DNA of 5,784 nt. Source: Flavimaricola sp. Its GTDB lineage: Bacteria > Pseudomonadota > Alphaproteobacteria > Rhodobacterales > Rhodobacteraceae. The stretch covers positions 1 through 5,784 of the forward strand of contig JALZWD010000370.1 in assembly GCA_023300365.1 (NCBI GenBank). Direction: 5' to 3'. Below the pieces are notes generated by a model that saw nothing but the letters and a program-made list of their open reading frames with translations, had not been told where the DNA came from and did no database searches. The position numbers and the translations under genes are program-made. This document shows, one piece after another, positions 1-5,238 of the stretch; within the stretch, counting starts at the first letter, position 1, and the number at the start of each line of letters is the position of its first letter.

Positions 1-617
1 TCCTCGGCGACGCCCTCCCCCCCGGCCTGCCCGTCGGCCGCCGCATCCTCGTGCCCGGCCAAGTCGAAGACGACGCCTCGATCCGTCTGGGCACCGCCGA
101 AATCTCAACCAACGCGGCCCTCCTCGCCGCCGCCCGCGCAGCCAATCCTGCGGCCGTGATCCTCTACAAACCTCACCCCGACGTCGAAGCAGGCCTGCGC
201 CCCGGCGATATCCCCGCCGCCGAGGCCGACGCCGTGCTCTCCAGCACCAGCGCCATCACCGCCCTTGAGGCCGTCGACGAGGTCTGGACCATGACATCCA
301 CCCTCGGCTTTGAGGCCCTCTTGCGCGACAAACGCGTCACCTGTCTGGGACAGCCGTTTTATTCGGGCTGGGGCCTCACCGATGATCGCGGCGTCCTCAC
401 CGAACGCCGCCAAGCCCGCCCCGACATCACCGCCCTCGCCCACGCCGTTTTGATCGATTATCCCCGCTACTTTGATCCGCTCACCAAACGGCCCTGCCCG
501 CCCGAAGTCGCGGTTGAACGGCTGGCAAGCGGCCAAATACCCCGCCCCGGCCGCCGGCACCGCGCGCTGATTAAACTCCAAGGTTTGTTCGCAAATTACG
601 CGCATTTGTGGCGCTGA
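1..617 (+). CDS. kpsC: Capsular polysaccharide beta-Kdo transferase, KpsC type (3' part, start outside window)
   Basis: The reading frame is open from base 3 and ends at TGA 615-617, so 204 C-terminal residues are visible and the start lies upstream. KpsC is a cytoplasmic, membrane-associated two-module enzyme that builds the poly-Kdo linker joining group 2 capsule chains to a lipid anchor. The visible part fits the end of its second transferase module: a V-P-G-Q-V-E-D-D strand/loop near bases 51-74, the K-P-H-P-D-V motif near 168-185, then a block reading S-T-L-G-F-E-A-L-L (about 297-323) followed by G-Q-P-F-Y-S-G-W-G-L-T (about 348-380) and Y-F-D-P-L-T-K (about 468-488). I recognise this order from KpsC/LipA-type capsule proteins. 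The tail is basic (R-P-G-R-R-H-R). The next gene starts 65 bases downstream on the same strand. An unusual member of the wider capsule-protein family cannot be excluded, because most of the protein is missing. Confidence 0.82.
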   Translation, partial: LGDALPPGLPVGRRILVPGQVEDDASIRLGTAEISTNAALLAAARAANPAAVILYKPHPDVEAGLRPGDIPAAEADAVLSSTSAITALEAVDEVWTMTSTLGFEALLRDKRVTCLGQPFYSGWGLTDDRGVLTERRQARPDITALAHAVLIDYPRYFDPLTKRPCPPEVAVERLASGQIPRPGRRHRALIKLQGLFANYAHLWR

Positions 618-682
618 TCTTGACGCGCCGGGTTTTGCGGGCCACTGCGGGGCACAACGATATGCTCAGGTAGGAGACCACA

Positions 683-1279
683 ATGCCAGCCGACGTGAAC
701 CCCGGTATCCACCAGCCACACGTGATCGACTTTCTGCGCACCCGCCGCTCGCGGCCGTCAAAAACGCTGAGCACACCCGTCCCGGATCGTGCGACCCTCG
801 AAGACCTGCTTGTCATGGCCGCGCGCAGCCCTGATCACGGCAAGCTTGAGCCGTGGCGCTTTATCGTCTTGGAAAGACCTGCCCTCGTTCGGCTCGCCGC
901 ACAGCTCCCCGACCGCGCCGCGGCCCTTGGCCTTGCCGCCGATCAGCTCCCCAAAACCCAAGCGCAATGGTCGGGCGCAAACCTCGCCGTCGCAGTCGTC
1001 TCCTGCCCTAAACCGTCGCCCAAAATCCCCGAAATTGAACAGATTTACTCCGCCGGAGCGGTTTGCCTGTCATTGGTGAACGCCGCATTGGCCTCGGGTT
1101 GGGGGGCCAATTGGTTGTCTGGCTGGCCAAGCCATGATCGCACATTTGTCGAACAAGGGCTCGGCCTCACAGCGGCCGAAACCATCGCGGGCATTATTCA
1201 CATCGGCACAGCAACCACCCTGCCGCCCGAGCGCCCGCGCCCCGATGTGCCCGCAATCACAACGTGGATGTCAGAGTAA
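683..1279 (+). CDS. Nitroreductase family protein, YdjA type (FMN-dependent oxidoreductase)
   Basis: This is a 198-residue protein of the FMN-binding nitroreductase superfamily, close in size and motifs to E. coli YdjA (about 183 residues). Visible motifs are R-T-R-R-S (19-23, phosphate-binding arginines of the family), A-R-S-P-D-H-G-K-L-E-P-W-R-F (47-60), A-S-G-W-G-A-N-W-L-S-G-W (137-148), G-I-I-H-I-G-T (170-176) and E-R-P-R-P-D (183-188). Such enzymes act as cytoplasmic dimers that reduce nitro compounds or quinone-like substrates with NAD(P)H. The physiological substrate of the YdjA branch is not known and the sequence does not reveal it. The start is supported by a strong ribosome-binding site, AGGTAGGAG at 668-676, 6 bases before the ATG. 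It follows the capsule gene by 65 bases on the same strand, so read-through is possible, but no functional link is evident. It converges with the DUF1467 gene. Confidence 0.9.
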   Translation: MPADVNPGIHQPHVIDFLRTRRSRPSKTLSTPVPDRATLEDLLVMAARSPDHGKLEPWRFIVLERPALVRLAAQLPDRAAALGLAADQLPKTQAQWSGANLAVAVVSCPKPSPKIPEIEQIYSAGAVCLSLVNAALASGWGANWLSGWPSHDRTFVEQGLGLTAAETIAGIIHIGTATTLPPERPRPDVPAITTWMSE

Positions 1280-1313
1280 CGTCTGCGCCGTTAATAAAAC
1301 TAAGGTGGCCGTT

Positions 1314-1336
1314 GTGCGCTTAGGCGAGCGCGTTTT
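1314..1336 (+). terminator. Possible Rho-independent terminator of the nitroreductase gene
   Basis: On the + strand GCGCT (1316-1320) and AGCGC (1327-1331) form a stem around a six-base loop. Two wobble pairs (T1315-G1332 and G1314-T1333) could extend it, and the sequence continues as GTTTT (1332-1336). It lies 35 bases after the nitroreductase stop and overlaps the stop codon of the convergent DUF1467 gene. The stem is short, so the call is tentative. Confidence 0.4.
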
Positions 1337-1655
1337 ACTCGGTCGTTTCGCTGTTCGCTGGCGCATCAGACGCGGCCTCAAACGGACGGTCGCCCAAACG
1401 GTCAAACCAATCGATATCGCGCACCGTGATGCCGCCAAAAATGATGATGCCCGCAATGATCACCCAAAGGATCGCGGCGATGATCGTGGTGATTTTTGCG
1501 CGTTTGCCCACCTGCGGATCCACAGGGGCCGACCGATGCGTGCCGGGCACCACCTCGTCGAGATCTCCTTGGGTTTGCAGACGCAACGGCAGCACGATCA
1601 AAAACGTCATGAACCAGATCACCGCAAACAAAACCAGCGCCGCCGTAATACCCAT
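1335..1655 (-). CDS. DUF1467 family small membrane protein
   Basis: This 106-residue protein has two predicted membrane helices, at about residues 4-24 and 56-76. They are joined by a hydrophilic loop carrying the family-like stretch L-P-L-R-L-Q-T-Q-G (22-30), followed by V-V-P-G-T-H-R-S-A-P (35-44) and a basic G-K-R-A-K just before the second helix. This matches the alphaproteobacterial DUF1467 family, whose function is unknown. The tail after residue 80 is polar and acidic. The ATG (1655-1653) shares one base with the TGA of mce, giving TGATG, and a GGAG (1667-1664) sits inside the end of mce 8 bases upstream, so translation is probably coupled. Its place after mce is a pattern I recall from Rhodobacteraceae; proS often follows there, but here the operon ends. 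A link to methylmalonyl-CoA metabolism is only inferred from position. Confidence 0.88.
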   Translation of the reverse strand: MGITAALVLFAVIWFMTFLIVLPLRLQTQGDLDEVVPGTHRSAPVDPQVGKRAKITTIIAAILWVIIAGIIIFGGITVRDIDWFDRLGDRPFEAASDAPANSETTE

Positions 1656-2059
1656 CAGACTTGCTCCAACTCAATCAAACAGCCCATGAAGTCCTTGGGA
1701 TGCAAAAATAATACCGGCTTGCCATGCGCCCCAATCTTGGGCTCACCTCCGCCCAAGACGCGGGCACCGCCGGCTTGCAAATGGTCCCGCGCGGCCAGAA
1801 TATCGTCAACCTCATAGCACATGTGATGAATGCCGCCCGAGGGGTTCTTGTCGAGAAATCCTTGGATGGGCGAGGCCTCTCCAAGCGGGTAAAGCAGCTC
1901 AATTTTCGTATTGGGCAAGGTGATGAAAATCACCGTAACACCGTGGTCGGGCTCGTCTTGGGGCGGCCCGACTTGCGCGCCCAATGTGTCGCGATATTGC
2001 GCGGCTGCCGCCTCAAGGTCAGGGACCGCGATAGCCACATGGTTCAAACGTCCGATCAT
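1655..2059 (-). CDS. mce: Methylmalonyl-CoA epimerase
   Basis: This 134-residue protein interconverts (2S)- and (2R)-methylmalonyl-CoA in the cytoplasm, linking propionyl-CoA carboxylation to methylmalonyl-CoA mutase and succinyl-CoA. It is a vicinal-oxygen-chelate (glyoxalase-like) metalloenzyme with two beta-alpha-beta-beta-beta modules. Likely metal ligands are visible in the expected order: His7 in L-N-H-V-A-I-A-V-P-D-L, Glu54 in T-K-I-E-L-L-Y-P, a histidine of the pair 78-79 in G-G-I-H-H-M-C-Y-E-V, and Glu130 in C-L-I-E-L-E. The H-P-K-D-F-M-G stretch (120-126) is also typical. I chose the ATG at 2059 because GGAGAG (2072-2067) lies 7 bases upstream; the frame could open at TTG 2074, but that would place the ribosome-binding site inside the gene. 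It is the first gene of an operon with DUF1467. The mutase and carboxylase genes are not in this window. Confidence 0.95.
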   Translation of the reverse strand: MIGRLNHVAIAVPDLEAAAAQYRDTLGAQVGPPQDEPDHGVTVIFITLPNTKIELLYPLGEASPIQGFLDKNPSGGIHHMCYEVDDILAARDHLQAGGARVLGGGEPKIGAHGKPVLFLHPKDFMGCLIELEQV

Positions 2060-2088
2060 TGCACATCTCTCCAATATCCCACGCCCAC

Positions 2089-2117
2089 CTTATGTCCGCC
2101 CCCAACGGGCGGCACAA
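2089..2117 (-). promoter_or_regulatory. Putative promoter of mce-DUF1467 with internal inverted repeat
   Basis: Read on the - strand, TTGTGC (2117-2112) and CATAAG (2094-2089) are separated by 17 bases, giving 3/6 and 4/6 matches to sigma-70 -35 and -10 boxes. Transcription would start near 2082, just before the GGAGAG site. An inverted repeat CCGCCC (2096-2101) / GGGCGG (2107-2112) with a 5-base spacer fills the space between the boxes and could be an operator or chance in GC-rich DNA. Confidence 0.35.
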
Positions 2118-2214
2118 GCCAGCGAGACATTCGGTCACAGATGTTAACACCCCCTTCATCAGTTTCGACGCATAGTGAATCTAAGGGGTCATGAACGGCC
2201 CTAAGGGGATACCA

Positions 2215-2931
2215 ATGGATACGCTTGATGCCTTCTTGCAGACCCGTCCACCAACCGCCGCACGTCCACTTCTTGGGCTGACGGTCTTATTGGTCGAAGA
2301 CAGCCGCTATGCCTCTGAGGCGTTTCGGCTGCTGTGCCTGCGCTCTGGCGCGCGAATACGACGCGCCGACACCCTATTCTCCGCGCGACGACACCTGCGC
2401 GTTTACAACCCCACCGTCGTGATCGTCGACCTTGGGTTGCCGGATGGATCGGGGGATACCCTCATCCAAGAATTGGTCCGCGCCAGCCCGCGGGTTGAGG
2501 TGATCCTTGGAACCAGCGGCGATTTGGGCGCCGAGGCGCTGGCAATGGCCGCCGGTGCCGATGGGTTTTTGTCCAAACCGGTCGCAAAGATCGCGGAATT
2601 TCAATCGGCGTTGCTGCAACATCTGCCCCCCGAGCGACAGCCCGCAGGCCCGCGCAGCATCGGAACCGAACAGGTCGACCCCGACCCTATCGCTCTGCGC
2701 GATGATCTTGAGCATGTGGCCAACGCCTTGAGTGGGGATGACGCCGAGATCACCCTCGACTACGTCGCGCAATTCTTGGGCGGCATCGCCCAAAGCACCG
2801 GGGATGATGATCTTTGCCGCGCCGTCAAAGATGTCTCGCAATCGCGCAAGGACGGCAGCCCGGTGCGCTTTGGCGTGGCGCAATTGGCCGCTTTGGTGCA
2901 ATCGCGTTTGGAGGCCACCGCGAACATTTAA
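2215..2931 (+). CDS. Orphan response regulator: receiver domain plus uncharacterised C-terminal region
   Basis: This 238-residue protein begins with a CheY-like receiver domain (about 22-138) with a complete active site: acidic pair Glu28-Asp29 in L-L-V-E-D-S, phospho-acceptor Asp72 in V-I-V-D-L-G-L-P-D-G-S-G, switch Thr100 in L-G-T-S-G, and Lys121 in L-S-K-P. It should therefore be phosphorylated by a histidine kinase. Residues 139-238 start with a Pro-rich linker and continue as likely amphipathic helices. I do not recognise a DNA-binding, GGDEF, EAL, HD-GYP or phosphotransfer domain there. No kinase gene lies within the window. I chose the ATG at 2215 because AAGGGG (2203-2208) lies 6 bases upstream. 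An ATG at 2191, eight codons earlier in frame, is possible, but its AAGGGG (2183-2188) is only 2 bases away. The gene is divergent from mce and converges with the tRNA gene. Confidence 0.88.
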   Translation: MDTLDAFLQTRPPTAARPLLGLTVLLVEDSRYASEAFRLLCLRSGARIRRADTLFSARRHLRVYNPTVVIVDLGLPDGSGDTLIQELVRASPRVEVILGTSGDLGAEALAMAAGADGFLSKPVAKIAEFQSALLQHLPPERQPAGPRSIGTEQVDPDPIALRDDLEHVANALSGDDAEITLDYVAQFLGGIAQSTGDDDLCRAVKDVSQSRKDGSPVRFGVAQLAALVQSRLEATANI

Positions 2932-2968
2932 TTGCCCGCGCCACACGCCCCGCCAATCTTGCGGGCAA
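2932..2968. terminator. Hairpin directly after the response regulator stop, possible bidirectional terminator
   Basis: TTGCCCGC (2932-2939) and GCGGGCAA (2961-2968) form a perfect 8-bp stem with a 21-base loop, starting at the base after the TAA. It lies between the convergent response regulator and tRNA-Gly genes, where a two-way terminator is expected. Neither strand has a convincing T-run next to the stem, so intrinsic termination is uncertain. Confidence 0.4.
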
Positions 2969-3025
2969 AACAACGCCCCACCAAGATGGCGGTGCACGAC
3001 GATTTTTATGTCAGAAAAGGTGTCT

Positions 3026-3099
3026 TGGAGCGGGCGAGGGGAATCGAACCCCTATCATCAGATTGGAAATCTGAGGTCTTACCATTACACAACGCCCGC
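3026..3099 (-). tRNA. tRNA-Gly (anticodon TCC)
   Basis: The reverse strand folds as a complete 74-nt tRNA. The acceptor stem pairs GCGGGCG (3099-3093) with CGCCCGC (3036-3030), followed by discriminator T and an encoded CCA (3028-3026). The anticodon arm has stem TCAGA/TCTGA around loop TTTCCAA, with anticodon TCC at 3067-3065. The T arm is AGGGG-TTCGATT-CCCCT. The D-loop region contains AATGGTAA. The sequence closely resembles other bacterial tRNA-Gly(TCC) genes and reads GGA (and possibly GGG) codons. Confidence 0.97.
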
Positions 3100-3110
3100 T
3101 TACAAAAAGC

Positions 3111-3139
3111 TTCCTATTTCATGGGTGTTGGAGCGTCAA
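3111..3139 (-). promoter_or_regulatory. Putative tRNA-Gly promoter
   Basis: On the - strand a TTGACG -35 box (3139-3134, 5/6 match) is followed after 17 bases by TAGGAA (3116-3111, 3/6 match) as a weak -10. Transcription would start near 3104, about 5 bases before the mature tRNA 5' end. The -35 box runs into the inverted repeat at 3138-3163. Confidence 0.45.
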
Positions 3140-3163
3140 GACAGGTCTCAATAGAGCTGTCTT
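3138..3163. repeat. Inverted repeat (bulged 10-bp hairpin) at the -35 box of the tRNA promoter
   Basis: AAGACAG (3138-3144) pairs with CTGTCTT (3157-3163). Inside it CTC (3147-3149) pairs with GAG (3154-3156) around an AATA loop, leaving a two-base GT bulge. The structure overlaps the proposed TTGACG box by two bases. It could be an operator, a structured RNA end from upstream transcription, or neutral. Confidence 0.5.
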
Positions 3164-3188
3164 AAAACACGACAGATTAAGACGTTAT

Positions 3189-3202
3189 TTTGGGCACCCA
3201 AA
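3189..3202. repeat. Short perfect inverted repeat
   Basis: TTTGGG (3189-3194) and CCCAAA (3197-3202) are perfect complements separated by only CA. The dyad lies in the gene-free stretch between the nucleotidase stop and the tRNA promoter. It is compact enough to be a protein-binding site, but no regulator is indicated. A second small dyad, GGCAC-C-GTGCC, lies at 3230-3240. Confidence 0.35.
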
Positions 3203-3292
3203 GCCGCCCCCATTGGCGCTCAAAACCAAGGCACCGTGCCACCGATGCTCAGCTGCTTGAATCGCATGTTTTTGAGGGGGGGATCGTTCGCT

Positions 3293-3323
3293 TGGCCCTG
3301 CGCCACAGCGCAGCACAGGGCCA
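3293..3323 (-). terminator. Hairpin downstream of the 5'-nucleotidase gene, possible terminator
   Basis: TGGCCCTG (3293-3300) and CAGGGCCA (3316-3323) form an 8-bp GC-rich stem beginning 13 bases past the nucleotidase stop codon. The 15-base loop allows a further CGC/GCG pairing. Position and strength suit a transcript 3' end. The - strand sequence after the stem (AGCGAACG) has no T-run, so it may be a stabilising 3' hairpin or Rho-linked instead of a classical terminator. Confidence 0.4.
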
Positions 3324-3336
3324 TTGCTATATCCGC

Positions 3337-4911
3337 TTATTCCGCATTCACCACAGTGATGCGGCCATCGGTATAGGGCGTATAAGGCCCATTCTCGACA
3401 AGATAATCGGCCACCACCTGCTCAAGGCCGGGTCCAAAATCATAGGCGTTGTTGGCATCCTCAAACATCGCATAGCCATCGCCACCATTGCGCACATAGT
3501 TGTTGCTGGCCATGAGATATGTCGCCGTTTCAACCAGCGGCGCACCAGCAACGGTCACGTCAGATACCCGTTCAAACGGCGCTTGGGTTGTATCAACCGT
3601 AAAGGTGATGCCCGCAACCTGCGGGAACCGCCCGGCACCGTCTTCCATTTCGCTCACACCATTTTCCAAGGCGGCCAGAATATCGGCCCCCGTGGCTTCG
3701 AATGTCGCAAGCGTGTTTTGAAACGGCAGCACGGTGATAACTTCGCCCATGGTGATTTCGCCGCTGTCAATCGTGGCGCGGATGCCGCCACCGTTTTGAA
3801 TAACCGCGACAACACCCTGCTCGGCGGTCCGGTCGAGCATCGCGTCGGCCACAAGGTTGCCCATCGCACATTCCATCGCCCGGCAGACTTCGCGCGCGCC
3901 CTCAATGATTTGTGTGCTCTCCGAGACGACCTGCACCATCAGATCGTCAATTGGCCCGGCCAATTCGGCGACACGCGCCACAATTGCGGGATCTTCTGCG
4001 ACAGAGGCATCCAAAAGGATCGTATCACCAGTTGCCGATGTGACGTTGCCCGCATCATCAAACACAAGCGTCAGGTGCCCCACATATTTGGAATAGGCAT
4101 AGGCCTGCACCACAGGCACATCGCCCACCATGGTTGGATAGGCCATCGCCCCCTCTTGCGTATTCGACATCAGGGTATGGGAATGCCCGCCAACCACCGC
4201 ATCAATTCCGTCGACGGCCTCGGCAATGGCAAGGTCGGTGTTCACACCCACATGGTTTAGGGCGATGATCATATTCACACCCTCATCGGTAAGGGTATCA
4301 ACGTCGGCCTGAAGGCTTTCAATCTCGGGGGTGAAAATCACCGCGTCAGACGGCGACGATGTCTCGCGCGTGTCGGCGGCAAGGGCCGAAATGATCCCAA
4401 CCCGCTGGCCGCCAACCTCAAGGACCACGTGGTTGTCGACAACGCCCGCCAATAGGTTTGATTGGCTCACGTCGATGCTGCCGGAAATCACCGGGAAATC
4501 GACACCATTGGCCAGTTTGGCCAAACCTTCGTCGCCATCGTCAAATTCATGGTTGCCCACTGCCATTGCATCAAAACCAATGGCATTCATAAACTCAATC
4601 TCGGCGTCGCCCTTATAGGTCGAGTACATCAACGATCCTTGGTATTGATCGCCAGCATCCAGCACGATGACGTTCTCGCCCGCCAGGTCTTCGCGCAACT
4701 GATTGATCATCGTCGCAACCCGCGCCACGCCGCCAAAACACTCGCCAGCAGCGTTGTCTTCGACACCGCAGGTGCCATCAAATCGGCTGATCGGTTGGAT
4801 CCGACTGTGTAAGTCATTGATATGGATAATGTGCAGCGTCGTCTCGGCCGTGGCCGCTGTCGCCATAAGTCCCGATGCGAGGGCCGTGGCCATTTTGAAT
4901 TTGGATGACAT
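3337..4911 (-). CDS. Exported bifunctional metallophosphatase / 5'-nucleotidase, UshA family
   Basis: This 524-residue protein probably hydrolyses nucleotides (and perhaps 2',3'-cyclic nucleotides) in the periplasm, releasing phosphate and nucleosides for uptake. A Sec signal peptide spans residues 1-22, ending A-T-A before E-T-T. The N-terminal metallophosphoesterase domain shows the two-metal ligands in order: Asp33 and His35 (I-N-D-L-H-S), Asp88 (D-A-G-D-Q-Y-Q-G), Asn120-His121 (V-G-N-H-E-F-D), His220 (L-N-H-V-G), and His243 and His245 (G-G-H-S-H-T). The C-terminal substrate-binding domain has N-G-G-G-I-R (373-378) and N-G-G-D-G-Y-A-M-F (475-483). Length is close to E. coli UshA (550). Cysteine pairs 48/58 and 343/348 could form disulfides. 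The related SoxB is less likely given the G-G-H-S-H motif and the absence of sox genes. The ATG at 4911 fits the signal peptide and has CGGAG (4922-4918) 6 bases upstream; a GTG at 4959 would bury the signal peptide. It appears to be transcribed alone. Confidence 0.92.
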   Translation of the reverse strand: MSSKFKMATALASGLMATAATAETTLHIIHINDLHSRIQPISRFDGTCGVEDNAAGECFGGVARVATMINQLREDLAGENVIVLDAGDQYQGSLMYSTYKGDAEIEFMNAIGFDAMAVGNHEFDDGDEGLAKLANGVDFPVISGSIDVSQSNLLAGVVDNHVVLEVGGQRVGIISALAADTRETSSPSDAVIFTPEIESLQADVDTLTDEGVNMIIALNHVGVNTDLAIAEAVDGIDAVVGGHSHTLMSNTQEGAMAYPTMVGDVPVVQAYAYSKYVGHLTLVFDDAGNVTSATGDTILLDASVAEDPAIVARVAELAGPIDDLMVQVVSESTQIIEGAREVCRAMECAMGNLVADAMLDRTAEQGVVAVIQNGGGIRATIDSGEITMGEVITVLPFQNTLATFEATGADILAALENGVSEMEDGAGRFPQVAGITFTVDTTQAPFERVSDVTVAGAPLVETATYLMASNNYVRNGGDGYAMFEDANNAYDFGPGLEQVVADYLVENGPYTPYTDGRITVVNAE

Positions 4912-5000
4912 TTCTAACTCCGTTGTTGGTGTGAACGCCGCCGCAAATTGGCGCCGCACAATGCCCGCCGCCCTAAAATTCCGGACGTCAGAGCGCCTTA

Positions 5001-5013
5001 GGCCGCAGCGGCC
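5001..5013 (-). repeat. GC-rich inverted repeat in the nucleotidase leader
   Basis: GGCCGC and GCGGCC flank a single central A, giving an RNA hairpin with five G/C pairs and a three-base loop. GCGC at 4993-4996 and 5017-5020 could extend the stem past an internal loop. If the promoter call is right, this sits about 15-25 bases into the transcript and about 90 bases before the start codon. Confidence 0.4.
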
Positions 5014-5033
5014 CCAGCGCGTTTGTAAGGCCG

Positions 5034-5062
5034 ATTATGCTGCTTGTTCTTGCGGTTGCAAG
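5034..5062 (-). promoter_or_regulatory. Putative promoter of the 5'-nucleotidase gene with dyad at -35
   Basis: On the - strand TTGCAA (5061-5056, 4/6 match) and CATAAT (5039-5034, 5/6 match) are 16 bases apart, predicting a start near 5027 and a leader of about 116 nt. The -35 box lies within a perfect inverted repeat, CTTGC-N4-GCAAG (5049-5062), which could be a regulator site. I found no tandem Pho-box-like repeats. Confidence 0.45.
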
Positions 5063-5155
5063 CGACGTTGTTGGATTGACGACATTCACACGCGCCGTCG
5101 GGCTGCGGCGCTAGATTGGCAAACGCGTTGGCTCAAGAATTTGGATCAGAGGAAC

Positions 5156-5187
5156 CACCAAGCAAACCTGTGATCGGTGGCTTGGTG
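5156..5187 (-). terminator. Hairpin downstream of iolG, possible terminator
   Basis: CACCAAGC (5156-5163) and GCTTGGTG (5180-5187) form a perfect 8-bp stem, with a further ACC/GGT pairing (5166-5168 / 5176-5178) in the loop. It begins 51 bases after the iolG stop. The - strand continues GGTTCCTC, so there is no strong T-run and intrinsic termination is uncertain. Confidence 0.4.
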
Positions 5188-5238
5188 ATTGTTACACCCG
5201 CTTTGCGCATCAGGTTCAATCGCGGCCCCCTCCGCCCG

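Larger units (their letters stand above)
4912..5238. other. 327-base intergenic region between iolG and the nucleotidase gene
   Basis: No credible gene is seen on either strand: the one open frame crossing it on + (4703-5173) lies largely antisense to the nucleotidase gene. The region holds a putative promoter for the nucleotidase gene, a leader hairpin at 5001-5013, and a hairpin at 5156-5187 downstream of iolG. I see no recognisable riboswitch, tRNA, Pho box or insertion-sequence end. Confidence 0.6.

Noticed and set aside
105..605. A 166-codon - strand frame opposite the capsule gene
   Set aside because: Gly/Ala-rich antisense shadow of the KpsC reading frame, which has clear family motifs.
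618..682. A possible promoter before the nitroreductase gene (TTGACG at 620-625, TATGCT at 661-666)
   Set aside because: The two boxes are 35 bases apart and neither has a partner at 16-18 bases, so they do not make one promoter; read-through from the capsule gene is equally possible.
1134..1817. A 227-codon + strand frame spanning the nitroreductase end, DUF1467 and part of mce
   Set aside because: It runs across three supported genes in the wrong frame or strand, and its sequence is low in hydrophobic residues and motif-free.
2060..2074. An upstream TTG start for mce, adding five residues
   Set aside because: It would place the GGAGAG ribosome-binding site inside the gene, while the ATG at 2059 has ideal spacing and gives the usual N-terminus.
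2814..3165. + strand open frames whose products read like E-G-N-R-T-P or A-R-G-I-E-P-L-S-S
   Set aside because: These are the familiar artefact of translating the complement of a tRNA gene; the real feature is tRNA-Gly(TCC) on the - strand.
3190..4260. A 356-codon open frame on the + strand
   Set aside because: It lies almost entirely antisense to the well-supported 5'-nucleotidase gene, its translation is rich in His/Arg/Gly with no recognisable motif, and long antisense frames are common at this GC content.
4912..4959. A GTG start at 4959 for the nucleotidase, adding 16 residues
   Set aside because: It would put a signal peptide internally, and the ATG at 4911 has its own ribosome-binding site.
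5205..5230. GGTTCAATC, resembling a tRNA T-loop
   Set aside because: The flanking bases do not form a T stem or an acceptor stem, and no anticodon arm is found at the right distance.
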